From assembly GCA_934463115.1 (NCBI GenBank), contig CAKSIN010000009.1:29964-93963 (forward strand): a stretch of DNA of 64,000 nucleotides, read 5' to 3'. The notes below the pieces were generated by a model. It was not told the DNA's origin and did not search any database. It saw only the letters and a list, made by a program, of their open reading frames with translations. Both the position numbers and the translations under genes were made by a program. How positions within the stretch are numbered: the first letter of the stretch is position 1; each line of letters begins with the position of its first letter. Source of the DNA: an uncultured Clostridia bacterium (GTDB lineage: Bacteria; Bacillota; Clostridia; UMGS1810). Of this stretch, positions 35,019-44,570 are shown in pieces.

Positions 35019-35361
35019 CCACCTCACTTTTGCCCGAAATACGCACCTCTACCCTGTTCGGCAGGCATATAATCGGGAGCGACGAACTGTGTATTTTGCC
35101 GCGGCGGACACACAGCTTATCCGGGCAGTTTGCCGAGATAACCGACACTCCGTCCGGCTCTGCGAGTATTTTATTTGTTCCGAGGTCAATTGTCTTTGAA
35201 TCCTCAATCTCCGACATATCCACCTTTTGAACCAATTTGCCGTCTTTGTATATCAAAATTTCACCCGACTTCTCCATGCGCTGTTGAGCGATTGCAACCG
35301 CAACGCACAGTGCAAGAAAAGCGCACACAGCAGAAATCAAAAATCTATTCGATATCTTCAT
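34999..35361 (-). CDS. NusG domain II-containing protein
   Basis: A 120-residue secreted or membrane-anchored protein. An N-terminal hydrophobic segment (FLISAVCAFLALCVAVAIA) is followed by a beta-rich domain containing CPDKLCVRRGKIHSSSLPIICLPN, the hallmark of this family with three cysteines. In Clostridia it is regularly paired with the Gx transporter gene that follows here. The pair may take part in redox or cofactor transfer at the membrane; this is not established. Its start overlaps the dusB end by 17 bp. Confidence 0.8.
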   Translation of the reverse strand: MKISNRFLISAVCAFLALCVAVAIAQQRMEKSGEILIYKDGKLVQKVDMSEIEDSKTIDLGTNKILAEPDGVSVISANCPDKLCVRRGKIHSSSLPIICLPNRVEVRISGKSEVDAVVGQ

Positions 35362-36319
35362 TTTTCAAAAACTCCGTGTATTCGTTCAGTGTTTCAATCA
35401 GGTACTCATACGTTTCTATCCTGCACACATAATTGCGCACGCGCGCACTGTCACGCATATTTTTTATATACCACGCAACATGCTTACGCGATTCGCGGAC
35501 ACCGATATATTCACCCTTTTGTTCAACAAGCATTGCAATTTGCTCCGTAAGGGTTTTCATTCGTTCGTACACCGAAACGTCCGACACCTCTTTGCCGCAA
35601 AGGTACTCCGAAATACTGCGGAAAATAAACGGATTTCCACGCGCGGCGCGCCCTATCATAACAGCGTCACAACCTGTGGTTTCTATCATTCTTTTTGCAT
35701 CGGCACCGCTGTGAATATCACCGTTACCGATTACGGGAATATTAACCGCATTTTTTACACGGCGGATAATGTTCCAATCGGAGTGACCGCTGTAATACAT
35801 ACTGCGTGTGCGCGGATGAACCGCAATTGCCGACGCTCCGCTTTGCTCAATAATATGTGCGATTTCTTCGACATTGCACACCTCGTCGAATCCGCTGCGG
35901 ATTTTGCACGTAACCGGAACATCGACAGCCGACACCACCGCACTTACAATCCTTCCTATAAGCTGCGGATTTTTGAGCAGCGCGCTGCCGTCGCCGTTGT
36001 TGGCGATTTTCGGTGCCGGGCAGCCCATATTGATATCCAGTATTTTTGCCCCCGTACAAAGAGCCTTTTTTGCTCCCTCCGCCATTATCTGAGGATCACT
36101 GCCGAAAATCTGAACACACAGCGGCACCTCGCGGCAATCCGTCACAAGAAGCTGATTTGTCTTTTTGTCATTATAGTGCAATGCCTTGGCACTCACCATT
36201 TCGGAATACACCAATCCGGCACCAAAACGTTTGCACATTAATCGAAACGCAAGGTCGGTAACCCCTGCCATGGGAGCTAAGAATATATTGTTGCAAAGAT
36301 TCACACCGCCTATGTTCAT
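35345..36319 (-). CDS. dusB: tRNA-dihydrouridine synthase
   Basis: A 324-residue FMN enzyme that reduces uridine to dihydrouridine in tRNA. Signatures: NIFLAPMAGVTDLAFR at the N-terminus, ILDINMGCPAPKIANNGDGSALL with the catalytic cysteine near residue 100, TCKIRSGF, and IAVHPRTRSMYYSGHSDW. VIGNGDIHSGADAKRM marks the phosphate-binding loop. The start overlaps the nrdR stop by 4 nt (ATGA). Confidence 0.95.
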   Translation of the reverse strand: MNIGGVNLCNNIFLAPMAGVTDLAFRLMCKRFGAGLVYSEMVSAKALHYNDKKTNQLLVTDCREVPLCVQIFGSDPQIMAEGAKKALCTGAKILDINMGCPAPKIANNGDGSALLKNPQLIGRIVSAVVSAVDVPVTCKIRSGFDEVCNVEEIAHIIEQSGASAIAVHPRTRSMYYSGHSDWNIIRRVKNAVNIPVIGNGDIHSGADAKRMIETTGCDAVMIGRAARGNPFIFRSISEYLCGKEVSDVSVYERMKTLTEQIAMLVEQKGEYIGVRESRKHVAWYIKNMRDSARVRNYVCRIETYEYLIETLNEYTEFLKNEDIE

Positions 36320-36789
36320 TCGCTGTCCATATTCCTTTCAAAATGTATCATGCTGTTCAATTCTTCAAGGAATGTGTTGACATCCTTAAATTCGCGGTAT
36401 ACCGATGCAAACCGTACATAAGCTATATCGTTGAGCTTTTTCAGTTTGTCCATAACCTGTTCGCCTATCACTGTTGACGACACTTCGCGGTCTATCATAT
36501 TATTGAGGTTAGACTCGATTTCGAGCACTGTTTTTTCTATTTCCGTAAAGGTTACCGGTGTTTTCTCGCATGCGCGCAAAATTCCGTTCATAAGTTTCTG
36601 ACGGCTGTATACCTGCCTTTTTCCGTCTTTTTTAATCACGACAAGCGGCACCGATTCCACCTGCTCATATGTTGTAAATCTTTTTTCGCACTTAAGGCAC
36701 TCGCGGCGGCGGCGAATGGATGAGCCATCGTCAACGGGGCGGGTATCTATAACTTTACTTTCGAGATATTCGCAATACGGGCATTTCAT
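36316..36789 (-). CDS. nrdR: Transcriptional repressor NrdR
   Basis: A 157-residue repressor of ribonucleotide reductase genes. Residues 3-34 form a zinc ribbon (CPYC ... CLKC). An ATP-cone domain follows (VIKKDGKRQVYSRQKLMNGILRAC), which senses dATP/ATP. It is the first gene of the packed minus-strand group ending near 32.7 kb, and it lies 69 bp after ftsZ beyond a terminator. Confidence 0.97.
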   Translation of the reverse strand: MKCPYCEYLESKVIDTRPVDDGSSIRRRRECLKCEKRFTTYEQVESVPLVVIKKDGKRQVYSRQKLMNGILRACEKTPVTFTEIEKTVLEIESNLNNMIDREVSSTVIGEQVMDKLKKLNDIAYVRFASVYREFKDVNTFLEELNSMIHFERNMDSE

Positions 36790-36814
36790 AATATGTCACC
36801 ATCCTACCTGATAA

Positions 36815-36847
36815 TGTAAAAGCTGCCCGGAAAACACACCGGACAGC
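36815..36847 (-). terminator. Intrinsic terminator after ftsZ
   Basis: GCTGTCCGG-TGTGTTTT-CCGGGCAGC on the minus strand (36847-36822), with one G-U pair, then TTTTACATT. Confidence 0.8.
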
Positions 36848-36858
36848 CTCATGTTGTT

Positions 36859-37956
36859 TTAGTCTATCGGTCTGTTGAGGAATGTAGGTATAACAACATC
36901 ATCAACATCGAATTTTGAACTTGAACCCATTGCACCGAAGAAATTCGAAGCCGCATTGGAATCCTCTGCGCTTGTTTCCTCTGTGTTTTTGCCGCCCTCG
37001 AATCCCGTTGCCACAACGGTGATAACAATTTCATCATCAAGCGACGGATCCACGGATGTACCGAAGATAATTTCAGCATCTGCCGATACAAGCTGATGAA
37101 CAAGCTCTGATGCCTGCTCGATTTCCATAAGTCCGAGATCGGAACTTCCGGCAATGTTCAAAACAACCTTTGTTGCGCCGTCAATAGTAGTTTCAAGCAA
37201 CGGACTGTTGATTGCAGCCTTAACCGCATCTTCGGCTCTGTTTTCGCCGGTTGCGCGGCCGATACCCATATGGCATACTCCCGTATTGCGCATTACAGAC
37301 TGAATGTCGGCAAAGTCAAGGTTGATGTATCCTGGAGATGTTATAAGGTCTGAAATACCCTTTACACCCTGGCTGAGAACATCGTCCGCCATTTTAAAGG
37401 CTTCCTGCATGGTTGTCTTTTTGTCGCATACTTCAAGCAGTTTATCGTTCGGAATGACAACGAGTGCGTCAACATTATCCTTAAGGTTGTTCACACCTTC
37501 TTCTGCCTGTTCCATTCTCTTTTTGCCCTCAAATCTGAACGGCTTTGTTACAACACCCACGGTGAGTATTCCCATTTCTTTGGCAATGGATGCCACAACC
37601 GGAGCTGCTCCGGTTCCCGTGCCGCCGCCCATTCCGGCGGTAACGAATACCATATTTGCATCCTGAATTGTCTTTTTTATTTCCTCCCGGCTTTCCTCGG
37701 CAGCTTTCTGGCCGATTTCGGGTTTTGCACCTGCGCCGAGTCCCTTTGTAAGCTTTTCGCCTATTTGAATCTTAATACCTGCCTTTGTTCCGCTTGCACC
37801 GAACAAAACCTGCTTGTCTGTGTTTACTGCAATAAACTCCACGCCGGCAAGACCGTCGTCTATCATGCGGTTAACCGCATTGTTACCGCCGCCGCCTACG
37901 CCTACAACTTTCATATTAGCGCCGACTACTTCTTTTTCATTTTCAAATTCCAACAC
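36859..37956 (-). CDS. ftsZ: Cell division protein FtsZ
   Basis: Tubulin-like GTPase that forms the Z-ring; 365 residues. VVGVGGGGNNAVNRM opens the GTPase domain and GMGGGTGTGAAPVVA is the tubulin signature. The C-terminal peptide VVIPTFLNRPID is the conserved partner-binding tail. I chose GTG 37956 (VLEFENEKE), with GGAGG 7 nt upstream; an ATG 24 nt earlier lies before that site. It has its own promoter and terminator. No ftsA precedes it. Confidence 0.97.
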   Translation of the reverse strand: MLEFENEKEVVGANMKVVGVGGGGNNAVNRMIDDGLAGVEFIAVNTDKQVLFGASGTKAGIKIQIGEKLTKGLGAGAKPEIGQKAAEESREEIKKTIQDANMVFVTAGMGGGTGTGAAPVVASIAKEMGILTVGVVTKPFRFEGKKRMEQAEEGVNNLKDNVDALVVIPNDKLLEVCDKKTTMQEAFKMADDVLSQGVKGISDLITSPGYINLDFADIQSVMRNTGVCHMGIGRATGENRAEDAVKAAINSPLLETTIDGATKVVLNIAGSSDLGLMEIEQASELVHQLVSADAEIIFGTSVDPSLDDEIVITVVATGFEGGKNTEETSAEDSNAASNFFGAMGSSSKFDVDDVVIPTFLNRPID

Positions 37957-38040
37957 GAATATTCCTCCTCTGTATTGCATAACGCAAAAATGCGTATATG
38001 TATTTACTTAAATCTTGGGTATACACTATATATGTATATT

Positions 38041-38049
38041 AGTATAACA
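38041..38049 (-). promoter_or_regulatory. Extended -10 promoter element for ftsZ
   Basis: TGTTATACT on the minus strand (TG at the extended position, then TATACT at 38046-38041), about 85 bp before the ftsZ start. The -35 is poor. The 142-bp gap is AT-rich and otherwise empty. Confidence 0.5.
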
Positions 38050-38098
38050 CATAATAAAACAAATTTCCATAGGTTTTTGAAATTTTTTTAAGAAATTT

Positions 38099-38452
38099 TT
38101 AACATTTTTTTAACTTTTTCTTTATTTTTTTCAAGTAATACCTCCTAACAAATGAAAAATTGTTGAACAATCGCATTGTAAACACAACAATCACAGCGAT
38201 GTACAAATCAAGGTCCAGCTTTTTTCCGTAGAAAACCAAAACCGCGGCAAGTACGGAATTGCCGAAAAATCCGCTGACAAATACCCAGATGTCAAATTTA
38301 TCCGCCAACAGAGACTTATACGCCCCCATAACCGAATCGGCAGCGGCTATTATCAATATTGCAACATAAGTGCTCATTGCCGGGGGGACATACAAATCCA
38401 CCGCAACGGCACACCCGACTCCGAGCAGCGCCGCAATAATCATAATCAACAT
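38099..38452 (-). CDS. sbp: Small basic protein Sbp (DUF1290)
   Basis: A 117-residue membrane protein with three hydrophobic helices and a basic tail (RRYYLKKIKKKLKK). VAVDLYVPPAMSTYVAILIIAAADSVMGAY is the family pattern (for example VDLYVPP and AADSVMGAY). In Bacillus it sits beside ylxW/ylxX and ftsAZ; its exact role is not known. It follows the DUF881 gene by 8 bp. Confidence 0.9.
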   Translation of the reverse strand: MLIMIIAALLGVGCAVAVDLYVPPAMSTYVAILIIAAADSVMGAYKSLLADKFDIWVFVSGFFGNSVLAAVLVFYGKKLDLDLYIAVIVVFTMRLFNNFSFVRRYYLKKIKKKLKKC

Positions 38453-38460
38453 AATCTCAC

Positions 38461-39186
38461 CTATTCCTTAACCGTTTCGGCATGTTCAAAATTTGCCGAG
38501 CCGGTGTATTTTTCTATTCTTACTTTTGATAATTTTGTAACATTTACATCTATCTTGTATAATTTCAATACATCAATGATTCCCTCGCGCATGTTCAGTC
38601 CGGATTCAAGCGCGTCGGAATCGCCTATTGCCTTTATTATGAACGGTGCGGCACACCGCTTGTTGTTTACAAGTATTGTGTTTCCGACACATCGGATTGA
38701 GCTTGTTGAAATAATTCTTTCATTATTAATGCTCACCGCCTCCGCACCCGCCGTGCAAAGTTCGTTTACGATGCTTCTTAAGTCACTGTCGTGTATAATA
38801 TACGCACTTGTATCAGCGTTTTCGGGTGCCTTTTGTTTGCTGTCCGACAGTTTAACACTTACTCCTGTTCCCTCAAGTGTGCTGAGTCCCGCGAGCGCAC
38901 GCGCCGAATCCAGTTCACGGCGCATAGCCGCAGAGCCGCTGCTGCTCTGTGCCGCTTCGCTGCGATATGTTTCAAGGTCGGTGGACAGCTGCATATTTTC
39001 TTTTTCCAAATCAATAACCTTTTGCTTTGCATTTATAAGCTGATTCTGCAATTCGTTTGTTCTTGCCATTTCCGACAAACTCAGACTCCTGTTTTTGATT
39101 ACGCTCTTGTACTGCACGGTAATGGCAAAACTAAGGACAAAACAGAGTATGGCAACCATTATCTGAACTTTTCTTTTAAAAACCAC
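38461..39186 (-). CDS. DUF881 family protein (YlxW/YlxX-like)
   Basis: A 241-residue membrane-anchored protein. An N-terminal helix (IMVAILCFVLSFAITVQY) is followed by a coiled coil (residues 40-80) and the DUF881 domain, which starts near LAGLSTLEGTGVSVKLSD. It is commonly found with sbp in division clusters; the function is unknown. The start is GTG 39186, with AAGGAGG about 10 nt upstream inside the ftsQ end. Confidence 0.88.
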   Translation of the reverse strand: MVFKRKVQIMVAILCFVLSFAITVQYKSVIKNRSLSLSEMARTNELQNQLINAKQKVIDLEKENMQLSTDLETYRSEAAQSSSGSAAMRRELDSARALAGLSTLEGTGVSVKLSDSKQKAPENADTSAYIIHDSDLRSIVNELCTAGAEAVSINNERIISTSSIRCVGNTILVNNKRCAAPFIIKAIGDSDALESGLNMREGIIDVLKLYKIDVNVTKLSKVRIEKYTGSANFEHAETVKE

Positions 39187-39189
39187 CTG

Positions 39190-39936
39190 TCAGTTTCCTC
39201 CTTTATACACAACATTCTCGGTATCGGAAACATCTATTTCCCCACCGCGCAGATTATCTATTTTTTCAAGCACGGTAGTCAGATAGAGCACCTTGTAATC
39301 GAGCTTGTCCGCATTGCCGAAAACAACCTTTGTTCCCGATTCGAGCGTAATATTTATATCCGAGCTGTCACTGATATTTATTTCGGCAACATCGGCAAGT
39401 ATTTTATGCTTTTTAAGTGCGGAAAAAAGTTTTTTCAGCTCGTCCTCTTTCTGCACTTTAGCCGCTGTAATAGTTTGTCCGATTTCAAATTTTTTCAGTG
39501 CGATTCCCGAAACAACCGCCTTTTTTGCATGTTCATCCGTGGACTTGGATATTCCTATAACTTTGCAGTCCGTGTCGACTCCTATGTAATTTCCGGCAAA
39601 CAATATATATGCCGCTTCTTCCGATTCCGTTATTTCTATGACAATACGCGACGGAAATTTGCGGTAAATCTTTACATCTTCAACATGACCGAGTGCCGAA
39701 ATATTCTTTTTTGCATTTGCGGTGTTGATTCGAAACATGTTTTCGCCCTCGGTTATTCCCGAGGCCCTTATAACCAAATCGGAATCAAGAACGGTATTGC
39801 CGCGAACCGACACACCGCTCACACCGAACAAGGGCGTAAAGAGACACACGGCGGCAAACGCCGCCGCAAATACAATTGCAAAAAAGCGCTTTAATCTTTT
39901 GTTTTTCTTTGCTACTGCAGATTTGTCCGAACTCAA
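39190..39936 (-). CDS. ftsQ: Cell division protein FtsQ/DivIB
   Basis: A 248-residue bitopic membrane protein of the divisome. A basic cytosolic head (KKNKRLKR) and one membrane helix are followed by a POTRA domain (FGVSGVSVRGNTVLDSDLVIRASGI). It starts at TTG 39936, which overlaps the murA stop by 4 nt (TTGA) and has GAGAGG upstream. Confidence 0.9.
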   Translation of the reverse strand: MSSDKSAVAKKNKRLKRFFAIVFAAAFAAVCLFTPLFGVSGVSVRGNTVLDSDLVIRASGITEGENMFRINTANAKKNISALGHVEDVKIYRKFPSRIVIEITESEEAAYILFAGNYIGVDTDCKVIGISKSTDEHAKKAVVSGIALKKFEIGQTITAAKVQKEDELKKLFSALKKHKILADVAEINISDSSDINITLESGTKVVFGNADKLDYKVLYLTTVLEKIDNLRGGEIDVSDTENVVYKGGN

Positions 39937-41192
39937 TTTTTTTCAATCCTCTCAATATCAACCCCGAGTGCCGAAAAATCGCGCACTATATTTTCATATC
40001 CTCTGTCTATATACTCAATTCCCGAAAGACTCGATTCGCCGTGAGCCGCCGACATTGCCGCAATAAGCGCCGCACCGGAACGCAAATCCGACGCGCTGAC
40101 ATTTGCACAATTCAGGCTGCGAACTCCGCGTATTGATGCACACCGTCCTCTTACCTTAATATCCGCACCCATTGCTGTAAGCGCACCCGACATCAGGAAT
40201 CTGTTTTCAAATACATTTTCCTTTATCACACATACCCCTTTGCCGAGTGAAGAAACAGCCATGCAAAGTGACTGCATATCCGTTGCAAATCCGGGATAAG
40301 GCGCTGTCTGAATAACGGCATCGGCATTCAGCCTTTTCTTGGCAGATACTGCCAATCCGTCACTGCAACTGCAAACGCTTACACCATGCTTTCGCAAAAA
40401 AGCGATATATGGTGATACATGCCTTGCACAAGCCTTGCGCAAAATTATTTCGCCGCCTGTCATTGCAGGAAGAGTCATAAGTGTAGCGGCGGCTATGCGA
40501 TCAGGCATCACACTGCACCGTGTGCCCGAAAAAGCTTTTGTGCCGCGGATTGTCACTACCGGCGTTCCGGCGCCGGATACATTGCCGCCGGCGCTGTTTA
40601 ACATCTTTTGCAAATCGGCTATTTCCGGTTCGCAGGCAGCTCCGATAATTCTTACCGTACCGGGCATGGCGGCGGCATAAATCATCACATTTTCTGTTGC
40701 GCCGACCGACGGAAACGGAAAATATACATCGCACGGGGTGAACTTATCCATTGCAAGACTAACACCCTCGTCGGTTTTGGTTATTTTTGCGCCGAGCTTT
40801 TCAAACGCATTCAAATGTATATCAACCGGGCGGCAGCCTATGCGGCATCCGCCGGGATATGCCAAAGATACATTTTTACAGCGCGCCAGCAGTGCACCGC
40901 ACAAAAGGAACGATGAGCGCAGCTTGCATGTAAGATGCATCGGTATGTAGTTTGTTACTTCGCCCGAGGAGTCAACCGTTAAAGTGTTGTTTTCAAAAGA
41001 AACCGAACACCCGAGCGTCCTCAGTATATCTGCCGTTACCCGAATATCCGAAATATCGGGGCAATTTTCGAGTACGGTTTTTTCACCTGTAATAACCGCC
41101 GCAGCCATCATGGGCAGTGCGGCATTTTTTGAACCCTGAACATCCGCGATACCCTCAGCATGTGAAGGTCCGCATACTTTTATAACGTTCAT
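39933..41192 (-). CDS. murA: UDP-N-acetylglucosamine 1-carboxyvinyltransferase
   Basis: The first committed step of peptidoglycan synthesis: transfer of enolpyruvate from PEP to UDP-GlcNAc; 419 residues. The active-site cysteine (fosfomycin target) is Cys116 in PGGCRIGCRPVDIH. GSKNAALPMMAA lies near the N-terminus. GGAGGTG lies 6 nt before the ATG. The 79-bp gap to murG upstream has only a small CATACT/AGTATG hairpin. Confidence 0.96.
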   Translation of the reverse strand: MNVIKVCGPSHAEGIADVQGSKNAALPMMAAAVITGEKTVLENCPDISDIRVTADILRTLGCSVSFENNTLTVDSSGEVTNYIPMHLTCKLRSSFLLCGALLARCKNVSLAYPGGCRIGCRPVDIHLNAFEKLGAKITKTDEGVSLAMDKFTPCDVYFPFPSVGATENVMIYAAAMPGTVRIIGAACEPEIADLQKMLNSAGGNVSGAGTPVVTIRGTKAFSGTRCSVMPDRIAAATLMTLPAMTGGEIILRKACARHVSPYIAFLRKHGVSVCSCSDGLAVSAKKRLNADAVIQTAPYPGFATDMQSLCMAVSSLGKGVCVIKENVFENRFLMSGALTAMGADIKVRGRCASIRGVRSLNCANVSASDLRSGAALIAAMSAAHGESSLSGIEYIDRGYENIVRDFSALGVDIERIEKN

Positions 41193-41271
41193 AAGGCACC
41201 TCCGCCATCATTTTCATACTCTATAGTATGCATTTCGGGCGGTCGGTGTGCCCTGCGAGTCCCAAGGACTT

Positions 41272-42381
41272 CTATCGTGATGCTTTTACCAAATTTTCCA
41301 TTAATGAATAAATCTTCTCCGTTGCGTCGGTAATACCGAGTTTTTTTGCCTCTGCCGACATCCGTACTGCACGTTCGGAATCATATATCAGCGGAAACAG
41401 CGCGTCGGAAAGCGACTTTTCGTTAAAATCCTTTTCGCAGATTGTAATCGCCGCGCCGTTGTCAGACAGGGCGCGTGCATTGTATTCCTGATGATTGTGG
41501 GTTACATTCGGCGACGGAACAAGCACCGACGGTTTTCCGAGGGCGCAAATCTCCGCGAGCGTTATTGCACCGGAGCGGCAAATCAAAACATCCGCCGCAT
41601 TCATCACAACATCCATATTATCTATGTATTCAAGTATCTTTATGTTTTTGCCGAGTCGGATTTTTTTCTCTCGGACAATATTCATAACGCGCTCAAAATC
41701 ACGTCTGCCCGTCGCAAAATACACAGCAATGTCGTTATTTTCGGAATTATCGGCAATAAAATCCGTCATAACATCATTTATTGCATTTGCACCGAGACTT
41801 CCGCCAAAGCACACAATAAGTTTTTTGCCGCCCAATCCGAGCGATTCTTTACACCTGTCACCGGTGCGCGAAAGAATAGACGGGCGTATAGGATTGCCGG
41901 TAAGCACCACATTGCCGCCCTTTAAATATCTTCTGCTCTCTTCAAAACTTATTGCCGTGCGGCTTGCGCGTGATTCAAGAAACTTAACCGCGCTCCCAGG
42001 GAAAACATTCTGCTCATGTATAACGGACGGTATACCCAAAACATACGCCGCCATAACAGCCGGCACACAAACATATCCGCCGGTTCCGACAACAACATCC
42101 GGTTTAAAGCGACGTGCTATTCCGATGCACTTTGCCGTGGCAATCGCCATTTTGCACGCGGAAACCGCTGTTTTGAATCCTATCTTTCCGGAGAGTCCGT
42201 CAACATCAACATATTCTATATTGTATCCCTCTTTTGGCACAAGTGTGCTTTCGAGGCCTTTTTTTGTTCCGACAAAGAGTGCACTGTTTTTGCTGTCTCT
42301 CTGAACCGAATATCCGGCTATTGCGACTGCCGGGTTAATATGTCCGGCGGTACCGCCGCCGGATAAAAGTATTTTCAACAA
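41272..42381 (-). CDS. murG: UDP-GlcNAc:lipid I GlcNAc transferase
   Basis: Membrane-associated GT28 enzyme that makes lipid II from lipid I; 369 residues. The N-terminal glycine loop is SGGGTAGHINPAVAIA. The C-terminal donor site has ICRSGAITLAEICALGKPSVLVPSP followed by HNHQEYNA. It starts at TTG 42381 behind GAGGTGAG, 8 nt after the ftsW stop. Confidence 0.96.
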   Translation of the reverse strand: MLKILLSGGGTAGHINPAVAIAGYSVQRDSKNSALFVGTKKGLESTLVPKEGYNIEYVDVDGLSGKIGFKTAVSACKMAIATAKCIGIARRFKPDVVVGTGGYVCVPAVMAAYVLGIPSVIHEQNVFPGSAVKFLESRASRTAISFEESRRYLKGGNVVLTGNPIRPSILSRTGDRCKESLGLGGKKLIVCFGGSLGANAINDVMTDFIADNSENNDIAVYFATGRRDFERVMNIVREKKIRLGKNIKILEYIDNMDVVMNAADVLICRSGAITLAEICALGKPSVLVPSPNVTHNHQEYNARALSDNGAAITICEKDFNEKSLSDALFPLIYDSERAVRMSAEAKKLGITDATEKIYSLMENLVKASR

Positions 42382-42389
42382 ATCTCACC

Positions 42390-43556
42390 TCATTTTGAAG
42401 TATGCCGTGATATACTCAGCAGGACACCCATTTCAGTAAGAAGCATCCACAGAGACGTTCCGCCGTAACTGAAAAACGGAAGCGGTATACCTGTGTTTGG
42501 TATTGTGGAGGTTACAACCGCAATATTCAGTAATACCTGTATCGCCACAAGAGCCGTTATTCCGGCAGCGGTAAGCGATGAGAATATATCCGGAGCCTTT
42601 CTGGAAATGGTTATTCCTTTCCAGATAAGCAGTGCAAACAGCAAGAGCAAAAATACTGCTCCCACAAATCCGAGTTCTTCGCATAAAATGGAATATATAA
42701 AGTCGTTCTGCGGCTCCGGTATATACAAAAACTTTTGACGGCTCTGACCGAGTCCGAGTCCGAATATACCGCCGGAACCTATTGCATAGAGCGACTGTAT
42801 TATCTGATAGTTTTTTCCAAGCTTATCGGCAAAGGGATTAATAAATGCCTCAAGTCTCTTTAATCTGTATGGCGAAAAAATTGCAAGTGCCATAGCCGCC
42901 GGCACAGCCGGAAAAGCCAATCCGACAAAGTAGCGCATCTTAAATCCGGCAACAAAAAGCACAGCCATGCCGGTGAAAACCACGACGAGCGCTCCGCTCA
43001 TATGCGGCTCGAGAATTACAATACCGGCAACGATAAGAATAATGGCAACATACTGCACAAAACCGCCCTTGTTCCACTTTGAACCGATGAGTTTTGTCAC
43101 GCTCTTCGGATCCCGATGTATTGCCCTTGCCAAATAAATTATCAATCCAAGCTTGGCAAACTCCGACGGCTGAAATGTCATCTGCCCGAATCCGAGCCAG
43201 CGGCGCGCTCCGTTTGCCTCACGTCCGATACCCGGGATAAGCACAAGAATAATCATTGCAACAGCTATCATAAACAGCATGTTTGTGTACTTATATATCA
43301 CCTTGTACGATATATTGGAAACAACTGCCATTGACGCAAGCCCGACAACAGCCCAAATCAGCTGCCGTTTAAAATAATACGTTGCGTCCTGCTGGAGGTA
43401 ATGCGCCCATGCGCTGCTTGCGGAAAAAACCATAACAAGTCCGAACATAAGCAACGATAAAATAATCGCAACAAGTGCACGGTCAACTGTATCGGTTCGT
43501 TTGTTTTTTTGCTTTTCGGTTTTATTTCCTCTGTGCAGCCGCAAACTTAAAGACAC
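42390..43556 (-). CDS. ftsW: Peptidoglycan glycosyltransferase FtsW
   Basis: SEDS-family polymerase of lipid II at the septum; 388 residues with about ten membrane helices. Family motifs: GLVMVFSASSAWAHYLQ, WLGFGQMTFQPSEFAKLGLIIYLA and the C-terminal TGIPLPFFSYGGTSLWMLL. The start is GTG 43556, with GGGAGG 7 nt upstream. Its place beside spoVD and murG argues for FtsW over RodA or SpoVE. Confidence 0.93.
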   Translation of the reverse strand: MSLSLRLHRGNKTEKQKNKRTDTVDRALVAIILSLLMFGLVMVFSASSAWAHYLQQDATYYFKRQLIWAVVGLASMAVVSNISYKVIYKYTNMLFMIAVAMIILVLIPGIGREANGARRWLGFGQMTFQPSEFAKLGLIIYLARAIHRDPKSVTKLIGSKWNKGGFVQYVAIILIVAGIVILEPHMSGALVVVFTGMAVLFVAGFKMRYFVGLAFPAVPAAMALAIFSPYRLKRLEAFINPFADKLGKNYQIIQSLYAIGSGGIFGLGLGQSRQKFLYIPEPQNDFIYSILCEELGFVGAVFLLLLFALLIWKGITISRKAPDIFSSLTAAGITALVAIQVLLNIAVVTSTIPNTGIPLPFFSYGGTSLWMLLTEMGVLLSISRHTSK

Positions 43557-43604
43557 GTTTATTCCTCCCGATATATTTGTTTATAAATCGCAGTGCAACC
43601 TTGT

Positions 43605-44570
43605 TCACTGCACCGCCATTGCCGCATATGCAACACAGCACAGCACAGCCGTCACTGTCACTGCGGTTATTACGATTCTTGCCTCGCTCCAGCCGCACAT
43701 CTCAAAGTGATGATGTATGGGGCTCATTTTAAACACCCGCTTGCCGGTCAGCTTGAAGCTTGTAACCTGAATAATAACGGAAAGTGTTTCTATTACATAC
43801 ACTCCTCCGGCAATAACGAGTGCAAACGGCATTTTCAACACAATGGCTCCCAGGCAAACGACCGCGCCGAGATACAGTGAGCCGGTGTCACCCATAAAGA
43901 TTTTTGCCGGGTGTGAATTGTACAGCAAAAATCCGGTGCATGCAGCCGCGTTTGTAATCATAAAAAACGCAACGGATTTTTCACCTATACGAAATGCCGC
44001 CACGGTGAAAAACACGCATACAACGGCTGTTACCGACGCTGCGAGTCCGTCTATTCCGTCGGTGAGATTTACGCTGTTTACTCCGCCAACCGCCACAAAA
44101 ATTGTGAACGGAACAAAAAACCAACCGAAATTAATCGGCTCTTTGACAAACGGCACATATACATTTGTGTCGACAATATCGGCCTTAAGCGCGATAGCCG
44201 TGAGCAATACGCCCACAACAAGCTGCAAAAATGATTTTTGTCTCTCGGTGAGTCCGAGATTACGCTTTAATATAACCTTGATAAAGTCATCGGCAAATCC
44301 CACAGCCGCAAATGCCAAGGAAAACACAAGCATAAATGCAATTTTTTTGTCACAGATAAATATAAGTGACAAAACAGTCACGGGAATAATAAATATAAAC
44401 CCGCCCATTGTGGGTGTGCCGCTTTTCTTTTTATGCCAGCTCGGACCGATCTCGCGTATTTCCTGTCCAAACTTCAGGCGGTGCAGAAACGGAACAACAA
44501 ACGGTCCCAAAAATGCTGCTATGCAAAATGATATTACAGCGTATATTAAATATATTGAGATATCAGTCAA
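43605..44570 (-). CDS. mraY: Phospho-N-acetylmuramoyl-pentapeptide transferase
   Basis: Membrane enzyme that makes lipid I; 321 residues with about ten helices. Signatures: KKSGTPTMGGFIF, FADDFIKV with the catalytic aspartates, NLTDGIDGLA and the C-terminal FKMSPIHHHFEMCGW. It starts at TTG 44570, which overlaps the murE stop by 4 nt. The murF gene usually found before mraY is absent. Confidence 0.97.
   Translation of the reverse strand: MTDISIYLIYAVISFCIAAFLGPFVVPFLHRLKFGQEIREIGPSWHKKKSGTPTMGGFIFIIPVTVLSLIFICDKKIAFMLVFSLAFAAVGFADDFIKVILKRNLGLTERQKSFLQLVVGVLLTAIALKADIVDTNVYVPFVKEPINFGWFFVPFTIFVAVGGVNSVNLTDGIDGLAASVTAVVCVFFTVAAFRIGEKSVAFFMITNAAACTGFLLYNSHPAKIFMGDTGSLYLGAVVCLGAIVLKMPFALVIAGGVYVIETLSVIIQVTSFKLTGKRVFKMSPIHHHFEMCGWSEARIVITAVTVTAVLCCVAYAAMAVQ

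Noticed and set aside
35480..36241. A long plus-strand open frame (253 codons) opposite dusB
   Set aside because: It is the antisense shadow of a clearly conserved enzyme and has no family-like motifs.
41193..41271. Hairpin CATACT-ATAG-AGTATG between murA and murG as a terminator
   Set aside because: The stem is short, has no T-run, and lies between two genes that are normally co-transcribed.
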